64,000 bases of DNA from Watersipora subatra (lineage: Eukaryota; Bryozoa; Gymnolaemata; Cheilostomatida; Watersiporidae). Shown in pieces: positions 56,401 through 64,000 of the stretch. The stretch spans positions 8,060,001 through 8,124,000 of the forward strand of contig NC_088708.1 in NCBI RefSeq assembly GCF_963576615.1, read 5' to 3'. The notes under the pieces are model-generated. The model ran no database searches and was not told where the DNA came from. It saw only the letters and a program-made list of their open reading frames with translations. How positions within the stretch are numbered: the first letter of the stretch is position 1; each line of letters starts with the position of its first letter. The translations under genes were made by a program, and so were the position numbers.

Positions 56401-59400
56401 AGATATAGTAGTCGAACCTTACGAAAAATATTTCTTAACAGGGGCATTGTAGTGCGTGGCCGCATCGGTAAAATAATCAGCGTGCGCTATAGCTGAACGC
56501 ACCTACAGACGACAGACGACCAACTGTGAGAAATATATATATAGATAAGTAAGATAAGATTTATAAGTAAAAAGATAAGTAACATTAACCTATTCCAACA
56601 CTCTAGTTAGTTATTATAACACTCCGCACTTTTTAGAGCGTAGAGTGCTGCTAGCAGTAGGCCTGACCACTTATCTATTCTATTATACATGTATGTATAT
56701 ATATATATTTATATATATATATAAGCTATATATTGTAGCTTCATTTTCATTCACAAGAAAGTCTTTAACAGCCTTTGCGCCCCTTTTGAGCCTAAAAACC
56801 TAGAGGAGTGTCAAAAAAAATACTTGCAAAACTTACGATCATCCTGTTATCAGGAAGTTAGTTTTTATAGAGAACATACCGATGGACAAATGAAACCAAA
56901 TCATAATATAGCTATATCTAGTGTAGGTTACACTACGCATGTCCGTCACTCATTCTTTCATCGAACCTACGCATTGCCAAACCTATACCTTTGTTCACAT
57001 GTCTAACAATTAATAATAAAGCCTCTTTTTCTGATTATTACATTATCTATTATCTCGTATATATATTTCTCAAAGTATGTGTGTCCCTCCAGCTATAGCT
57101 ATTATTAGGATAGCTTAGCTGGACAGTGCTTACGCAATGTCATGGCTTACCGTCATTAGAAGCCTTGTACTTATTAACTAGTTTACTGAAATTTGCCATT
57201 TCCTATGTGCCAGGCTAAAAGTGGTAGGTGGGCAAGTGGTAGGCAACTCTCATCACTTCTCATCGTTTATAAGCTGATTTTTAATACCATTTTCCATTGG
57301 CAATGTGCCAGGCTAATAGGAAGTAGTAGGCAGCTCTCATCACTTCTCATTGTTTATAAGCTGATTTTTAATACCCGGGCAACGCCAGGAAGCACAGCTA
57401 GTTAATTATATATTCAGTGTACTCATAATCCATTCATTCTAATGCTATATATAGTTACATCAAATACAATACTAATCATCAAGTGTTCAAGTTGTGAAAT
57501 AAATTAAATGAAATACAATGCTACATTCTTATATGAATATCTGCTGCAACATGCAACAAAGTTGACACATAAAGCAAATATTATTAAATTATCATTAACT
57601 TTATATGGCTGGGTTGGGCCATACGTTGAGCTTTGACTGTATTTTAAGACTAACTCATAATTTTTTTATAATAACAGAAATAAAGCAGTTTTACAGACAC
57701 ATTCGCATTCATTTTTGTATGACGACATAAAACCACATTTGTTAGCGTTGTGGTCTTTTCTAAATGATTACTACAACAGGGTAATTTTTAACAAGGCCTT
57801 CCTTAGTATCAGCTAGTATAATACTCAGTCTAAAAAAAGAAATGGTTTGATGTCATTTTAGTTACAGCTGTTTAAGTCTTCTTTGGAGTTGCTCACACAT
57901 GTAAAAGTCTTGCAGTGATACAGTTTTCATATACACCCAGACCCCAACCATTAATTAGGCACAGTCTTGAATTCCTAGTTTGTAGCATGAGTGTCTATTC
58001 ATAGACTTACATTCCTCCCATATTCTCTAGCATGAGCTTTCTTGTTGACAGAGAATAAAAAAAAGCAACGAGGATTATGAGTTCTATGACACACCAGGAA
58101 ACACAAGCATGCACCTCAACACAGCAGGCAAAGGCGAGCCCATTTGTGATTTTTGTCTAAAATCTTCATCATGTAATCGTCAAAGCATGTTCGAAGAGCT
58201 TCTCCTATGCAAGGACTGCAACGCCAAAGGTATTATATAATTTTTACCCATTTTAAATTAGAAATTAGTTTCAGTAAATCAAAGGTTTAGGAATATGGTC
58301 TAACGTATGATTGGTCCTTTTGTACACTATTACGTTTTTTGCAGCTCACCCCTCATGCATGGGGTATTGTGAGGTGCTTGCTCGCCGTGCCAGTATGGGG
58401 CCCTGGCAGTGCATTGACTGCAAGACTTGCTGCCTCTGTCTCGAGTCTGGGCATCCTGATGATTTGCTGTTTTGCGACGCCTGTGACAAAGGCTACCATA
58501 TGTTCTGTCATTCACCTGCCATCAAGGAAAAACCTAAAAGTAAGTAAACCCATGGGAGGTGATGGCTAGCACATGTATTGCTATTTCACATTTAGACCGC
58601 CTGTATTGCAGCTTTGGCTGGGCACCAGTATTTATATTTGGATAGACAAGTGGGCTTGCAACGCTTGTATACACGACGGAGTTTGCCCAGAGGACCTCAT
58701 TACTGATGTGCCGGAGGATGGGATGCAAGACCAAGTGACAGATTCTGCAGCGGATACGGGCGTTTCCGGAGCCACTCATCCTCTTCCTACTAGCTCTAAT
58801 GGACCAACTATCTCAAATTCCCAATCAAACATGGCAGGTTGGCTCACCACTTGTTGATGATGAACAGTTTGCTAGTGAAGGATTCAATTTCAGATGCATG
58901 TGTATTACCTGATCATTATTAAGAGCTTTGCCATTCCTTCTACCATTGATTATTGCGACAACGTGTTATAGCAGTGTTATAGTATTGTCAGTCCAATATA
59001 GCTTAGATTGCTAATAATAAGTTTTTGAGTTGTTTATATGCGAAGGCTATAGAAATGATATGGGCAAGCTCTTTGCTGTTGGCTATGTGAATCATCTCTA
59101 ACATTAACGCTACACACCAATGCCGCTAGTCACAATCAGCCTTGCGTTCCTTCGCGGTGTCGGCTTTATCTTTGTCTCTCATATGCAGTTGCTCTAAAGT
59201 TTTGTTCCTCATGCTACAGCCAGATATAATACGCTCTACATTTAATGGTATTTTGTATAACAGTGGAGGTCAAATCACCGTCCAATTCATCTCCGGCTCC
59301 AGCTGGTCCGACTCAAGCACCACTCGCCTCACCAAAGGTGATGCTTCCAGAGGTTCCAAGTCACTGGAGTGTCACTCACGTCTCCCAATACATTCATCAA

Positions 59401-61034
59401 TGCGGCTTCCCTGCAGAAGCCCAGAGGTTTTATGAGCAAGTAAGCCATGTAGCTTTCTTTTCATTAGCTCAGACAACTTACTGCTGTCATATCTGTGTTG
59501 TCAAGCAGCATCCTGAGCAATGTCCATAGGGTGATGTTAATACTTAATAACTGTTGTAAAACTTTGTGTTGACTCAACGCCAATCCTGTGGTTGGAGTTA
59601 CCTCATCTTGCCGCTAGGCCCTAACTTATATTATTTTAATACCAGAAGTTTATTCCTTATTTTATACGTATCAGTAAGATGTGTCATGATGACAATTGAA
59701 ATGGGCAGCAAGAGGTTTTTTGCATAGACTGTTTATGTGGTAGCAAGATTTGTTGTCAATGGTACTTGTCCCTTGATTTCTTCAAAAGCTATAGATGGAA
59801 TATCTCACCAGCTTTATTCTTAGATATACGACTTACAATGAAGATTGGTACGGCTTCAACAAAATAGATCCAACAACAAACATTTGTGTTTAGGTACCAA
59901 TTAGTGTAAAATAGTCTCTCTGTCGGTAGCCCAGTATATTTTAGCTCCATCTTGATGTTCTTCGCCTTAACCTCAACTCTGAGGGTGTTTCATGCAATGG
60001 CTATCATCAAAATATACACTCGGCTCCCCCAGAGTCCTCTTTTTATGTTTAAACAATGTTTTTAAATGGAAGACACTTATCAATAACACTAAATGCAGAA
60101 TCGTTATTGTACAGGAAATGTAAATATTAAACATATTTTATGAATAACGATAAACTGAAAGAACAATACTAGTGTGAGGGTAATGTTTTAGCCTACTCTT
60201 GTGAAGCCTAATGTTTCCTACTCTTGTGAAGAGAGTTACTAAATAAAGTCATTGCCCACCCTACCTCTGCAGTATTTAGTTTGCAGCGACACATTGGTGA
60301 ACCATTGGTGAACAGAGTCAGCGATCAAGCAGGCGTAGTGGTAACACCTTTTGTCTCCAATCGCAAGAAACTTGGGTTATAGTGATTTTAGCATTAGATT
60401 TATATATGTCAAGGTCTTCATTTTCCATAGATATTTTACTGTGTGTTTCCAGCAAGCTTGCGATTAGATAAAGAAATAAATATATTTTATATCTGTAATA
60501 TCTGTATTTTTTACACATGTATGCGCAATCATTGCTTGTATGAAAAAGTAATTCTAGCAGTAATACATGTACTACATATTTGAAGTCGAAATCATCCAGA
60601 CCTAACATAAACAGAATGTACAGCGTAACCTTCTATTGTTGTATACTCGCAAGCATCTTGTTATTTCCACAAACCTTTAGGTTTATATGGTTCGCTTACA
60701 CCATTTTCTTACAATACGTAATGGTTACTTTCATACAATACTGAGGAAAGGAGTAGCTCGTGTTATCTAAAGAGGCACTGAATATTTAGCAGCAAGGATA
60801 GTGAAATAGAATCTGCATGTACAGCTACTGCTGAACTGGTTTGAGGCATATAGCTGGAACAGATTGAAGACATTGCTATATATATTACAGGAGATAGATG
60901 GCAAGTCATTCATGCTGCTCATGAGGCAAGATGTACTCTGTAACATGAACCTCAAACTTGGACCAGCCCTGAAGATCTATGAGAAGATTAAGATGTTGCA
61001 GAAAGGCCCTGCAGTTCGTTTGCATCAGCAGTAG
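53479..61034 (+). CDS. SAMD1-like chromatin protein: winged helix, AT-hook, tandem PHD fingers, SAM domain
   Basis: Eight exons: 53479-53799, 54382-54495, 54993-55220, 58052-58229, 58345-58539, 58646-58837, 59264-59439 and 60891-61034 (stop TAG). GT/AG borders and phases agree, giving 515 residues (human SAMD1 is 538). A TAG immediately precedes the ATG in frame. Exon 1 is a winged helix ([20 protein letters not shown], then [12 protein letters not shown]) like those of SAMD1 and KAT6A/B. Exons 2-3 resemble the second SAMD1 domain ([15 protein letters not shown]) and an AT-hook-like KRRGRPCGS. Exons 4-6 encode two C4HC3 PHD fingers in the KAT6 double-PHD arrangement ([33 protein letters not shown]). 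Exons 7-8 encode a SAM domain ending [16 protein letters not shown] and [13 protein letters not shown], very close to SAMD1. SAMD1 represses genes at unmethylated CpG islands. The exon 6 acceptor is the least certain border. Confidence 0.87.
55966..57402. mobile_element. 1.4-kb repeat with inverted ends ACTAGCTGTGC, in intron 3 of the SAMD1-like gene
   Basis: The left end is ACTAGCTGTGCTACCCAGCG and the right end (reverse complement) is ACTAGCTGTGCTTCCTGGCG, followed by GTTGCCCGGGTA at both ends. Near the right end an 80-bp unit (GTGCCAGGCTAA, GGCAACTCTCATCACTTCTC) is repeated twice. A second, nested dispersed repeat lies at 56,585-56,700. The body also carries a CAGACGACAGACGACCAACT segment before a TA tract, as at the 3' ends of some LINE/SINE families. 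The superfamily is uncertain. Confidence 0.6.
56585..56700. repeat. dispersed ~110-bp repeat, copy 2
   Basis: Same orientation and sequence as 9,642-9,750 (TATAACACTCCGCACTTTTT, then GCAGTAGGCCTGACCACTTA). It is embedded in the larger element at 55,966-57,402. Confidence 0.75.
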
Positions 61035-61660
61035 ACGAGACCAATTTCTGATTTTGCTCTTTGTTGTCGTCTCTGTTGAGATGCTAGCTAAACTTTTTAA
61101 GGCATTTACTAGTAACACTCTTCCTAGCTTTCAACAGAAGAGTGTGACTGTAATTTCTATGTAAGTTATATATCAATAGTTTGCTCACCAAACCTCCCTA
61201 ACAGAAGGATGATTTTGCTTAGAAATAGTGATAACAATTTTCTAGAATGCATTTGAACTGAGAATTCTCATTCCTTTTTACTTCATATTTATATTTAGTT
61301 GCAACATACATATCAGTACGCGTGTGTTTGCAGCACTCTATGAGCATTTTTATTATTTTAGGGCGCTGATGGGTGTGATATTTAAAATACAGTGATTTTT
61401 CACTAAAAATAACCAGTTAAATAATCTATGACAGCCATCAGCATAAATAGCATTCAACGGAACACCCAGAATATTGGCTGGCAAGTGTTCCATAACCACA
61501 GACAATCTGATCACCATTTCAATAGCCAAGAATATCGACTAGGCATACAAGGCATACAAGCAGGAAAGGGAGTGGAGAATTGAACACCTTCTAATGACTA
61601 GTGACAAGGTTTGCTGCCTGATAAAGCCGACCTTGATCAAGACATTTGATGCAGCCTATG
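61035..61660. other. intergenic DNA downstream of the SAMD1-like gene
   Basis: 3' untranslated and intergenic sequence. No clear AATAAA close to the stop codon was identified. No other feature was recognised. Confidence 0.4.
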
Positions 61661-61825
61661 TCACGATTGCGAAGTTGAATGTGGCTCCCTAAATGAAGTA
61701 GCGAGAGAGTTGCTAGCAACACCCAAGTCCTCCAGCATGCTGTCTGTATCAGCATCAGCACTTAATTCAGTGCTGGGTGTGTACTCTGTCGCCTCTCCAG
61801 AGCTGCCTTCCGAGCCCGCCTCTGC
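61661..61825 (-). CDS. possible 3'-terminal exon of a minus-strand gene, acidic tail
   Basis: On the minus strand a good acceptor (GATTTCTGTAG) opens a frame of 54 codons, beginning AEAGSEGSSGEATEYTPSTE and ending in TGA (61,663-61,661). It is rich in Glu, Asp, Ser and Thr (ADADTDSMLEDLG), balanced in codon use and richer in GC than its surroundings. No upstream exon was identified within the window, so the gene is partial and unnamed. The strand and limits rest on the splice acceptor and composition only. Confidence 0.35.
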   Translation of the reverse strand, partial: AEAGSEGSSGEATEYTPSTELSADADTDSMLEDLGVASNSLATSFREPHSTSQS

Positions 61826-62499
61826 CTACAGAAATCATTTGACAATTAGCAACAATTGCAGCAACATTTAAAGGTGGTATGGTAGTCACAGTTTATATTT
61901 TTTTTTAAATGGTTGCAAGACAATTTTCCTTCACAAGCTTCCTCATCAAACAATTTATAATTGTTCAGCTCACTTGCTGCCAGACCTGTCAACCTGGTGC
62001 TATGCAAATGAGGGAGAAATTAGGGTCTAAAGCCTCGCACCAGCGGACAATTGGTTAAATGGGGACCTAAGCAGGTTAACGTTGGATTTCAGCTCTAAAA
62101 TTATGCTCAACTCACATCCTAACTACCCTTAGTGCTTGATGCAATGAGGACAGGGCTGTATCTACCTGTTTGAAAATGGTACTGCGGGGAGCGCCTTCTC
62201 AGTGGGGGGGGGTCCGGGGGGTTCTCCCCTGGGAAATTTTATAGTATAACTAGTCAAAATGGTGCAAATCTAGCACACTTGGCTCCCGATGGGGCTCATG
62301 TTCTAACAGCAAATTTGACATTGTAAACCAGTTTTCTAAACACAAAACTGTTTATTAAGATTGTCTTTAACAACACTTATTAAAAATATAATGTGAATGA
62401 AAGCTGGTAAAGGGGTTGGCCACAGCTAACATGAGGTAGAATTATCACCAAGTACAATGCTGAATGGTGTAGGAGACAAGTAGTCTCCTATAAAATGAT
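61826..62499. other. non-coding DNA with a GC-rich repeat fragment
   Basis: Contains the diverged second copy of the 26,060-26,160 repeat at about 62,185-62,240. If the exon at 61,661-61,825 is real, part of this stretch is its upstream intron. Nothing else was recognised. Confidence 0.4.
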
Positions 62500-63208
62500 C
62501 TCCAAACCAAAGCATAGCAAACCTACATGCCCATATAACTCAAATAACCTGTCATAAACATGTTTCAAATAATAAAAATATGTTCAGTAACTCTGTTCTT
62601 GACTTCTCAGACTTCATAGGCAGCTCTAAGAATCAATATGATCCTATCGAGATTGAATGACAGCTTTAGTCTGACTACGGCTGACAGCCTAAAAAGTGCA
62701 TTTTCATTCGAGCATAACGCTTCAAATTGACAAAATTAAAAGTTAATATGAACTTTGAAACATTAAAAACAATGTTTTGATTAGATTTATGTAGTTTTTC
62801 ACTGTCTTACCCTTTCTGAATCAGCATATTTACTTCTGGAGTTGAAAAAAAATTGAAAGCGAAAAATTTAAAGTGACCGCGATGATTTCCGGTTTAGCTA
62901 GATGTCAAAAAAGATGTAGTATTTTAGTTTAAACTTTTGTCATAGACATCATTGACGCATATTTGTATGTTTGTTTGATTAGCCAGAATTTTTTTTCAAC
63001 TAATCAAAAATATTCTTCTGTAATTTGAAAATAATGATACAAGGAATAGATAAAATTCAGAGGCAAGATAACTCACGTTGGGTGCCTAGCAACGTTATAA
63101 ATACGGGTGTTAACTTCGTCGAGTGCGAACGAGTTGAGCTCTCGCGGGCCACATAAAATGACGTGGTGGGCCACATGCGGCCCACGAGCCATGTGATTGA
63201 CACCTGTG
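62500..63208. mobile_element. hAT-type MITE family A, truncated copy 3
   Basis: Matches the right 700 bp of the copies at 16,368 and 20,876, from the AGCATAGCAAA block to the end GACACCTGTG (63,199-63,208). The left half is missing. The open frame at 63,057-63,377 is a by-product. Confidence 0.8.
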
Positions 63209-63671
63209 TTCTAGAGCACAAAACATAAATCCGGGAGGTTTTATTTTTGCGGGAGGGTAATCTCAATTCCAGGAGGGTCCCGCAAAATCCGGGAGAGTTG
63301 ACAGCTCTGCTTGCTGCATGGACGCAGTAACGCAGGGTAATGGCAAATGCAGAATTGCCATTATCATCAGGTAGCACACTATCTACTCTGGGCTAATTAA
63401 AAGCTCAACGATTTGGCTACCATTATTGTTAGTAGCTTTCTGGGATCTAAGGCTTTCAACTAGCTCTGATTATGACCCGAATGTCGGTCAAGAAAACAAA
63501 TGTTGTCATATGGGTAATTACAGATGCACTGTCCCTTTGCAGATTCTTCAGATGGGGATACGTAGATGTAAGCTACCGCATGCCTGTCATCATCTTTTAA
63601 TAGAGAAATTGTATATTAACTAACTTGTTTGTGCTAAATTCTGGTTTCGTTTTATCAAACTTATTCTGATA

Positions 63672-64000
63672 CAGTCATACCTTGGCTTTTAAAGATTCTG
63701 TTCTCGACAAAATTGAATTTTTGACCAGCAAATTCAAGATTTTTACGCCACTGACTTTAACCAGAAATTTGATTTTCGACCGTATCTTACTGTACTTGAA
63801 AATAAAATTTCATGTTACAATTGGTGGAAATATAAAAAACAAATGTTTCTGCTAAGCTTTTCTTTTCACATGATCTTTGCTAAAGCACATTATTTTGCCG
63901 TTTCATAAGAATTATTTTAGATCATAACATAAGTGTAGGCTAGCCTTTGCTGCTTTAACATTCATGTTAAAATTAATAAAAATATGGTTTTTTTCATGTG
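63672..64000. mobile_element. mariner-type MITE, left part only
   Basis: Begins TA-CAGTCATACCTTGGCTTTT and continues with TTCTCGAC and TTTTCGACC motifs, as in the element at 18,010. The right end lies beyond the window, so it is a tentative call. Confidence 0.45.

Noticed and set aside
58573-58645. Acceptor at TGTATTGCAG (58,610) for exon 6 of the SAMD1-like gene
   Set aside because: It would insert about 12 extra codons into the second PHD finger before KWAC. The acceptor at 58,645 restores normal PHD spacing and the phase.

Overview
The window is AT-rich DNA from an invertebrate animal. Host genes have spliced exons with canonical GT/AG borders and long introns full of transposon debris. 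A secreted peptide precursor with eclosion-hormone-like cysteine spacing points to a bilaterian, perhaps a lophotrochozoan such as a mollusc or bryozoan. I cannot name the species.

Layout. 1-4.9 kb is non-coding with two 16-bp minisatellites and an old dispersed repeat. 4,970-6,844 (+) is a two-exon neuropeptide/hormone precursor. Convergent with it, 7,132-30,767 (-) is a complete six-exon C1QBP/p32 (mitochondrial matrix protein) gene. Its 11-kb intron 4 hosts a nested intronless C2H2 zinc-finger gene (14,258-14,668, +) that has a TATA box and a histone-type mRNA 3' stem-loop. C1QBP introns also hold hAT, piggyBac and mariner-type MITEs, Gypsy and LINE remnants, and a foldback pair. A 2.5-kb element with GGCGACA-repeat inverted ends sits directly upstream of C1QBP. 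33.4-36.6 kb is featureless apart from a 34-bp palindromic insertion.

36,603-51,573 is a Polinton/Maverick virus-like transposon of about 15.0 kb with 453-bp terminal inverted repeats and a perfect 6-bp target duplication (GCACGC). It carries protein-primed PolB, a retroviral-type integrase, an FtsK/HerA packaging ATPase, major and minor capsid proteins, several conserved Polinton proteins of unknown role, a RING-H2 protein and a small SAP-like protein. I see no adenain-type protease. Three core genes are broken once each: a frameshift in PolB, and an in-frame TGA in both the capsid and ATPase genes. Expression signals are unusually tidy. Twelve of fifteen start codons sit in TAAATG, a divergent gene pair is separated by 10 bp inside a perfect palindrome, and each of the three convergent gene junctions carries a stem-loop of 10-14 bp.

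53,479-61,034 (+) is an eight-exon chromatin-protein gene. It has a SAMD1/KAT6-type winged helix, an AT-hook-like segment, tandem KAT6-like PHD fingers and a C-terminal SAM domain strongly resembling SAMD1. The last 3 kb holds a possible terminal exon of another minus-strand gene, a truncated hAT MITE and the start of a mariner-like MITE.

All domain and family assignments are from reading the sequence and from memory of the families. No database search was run.
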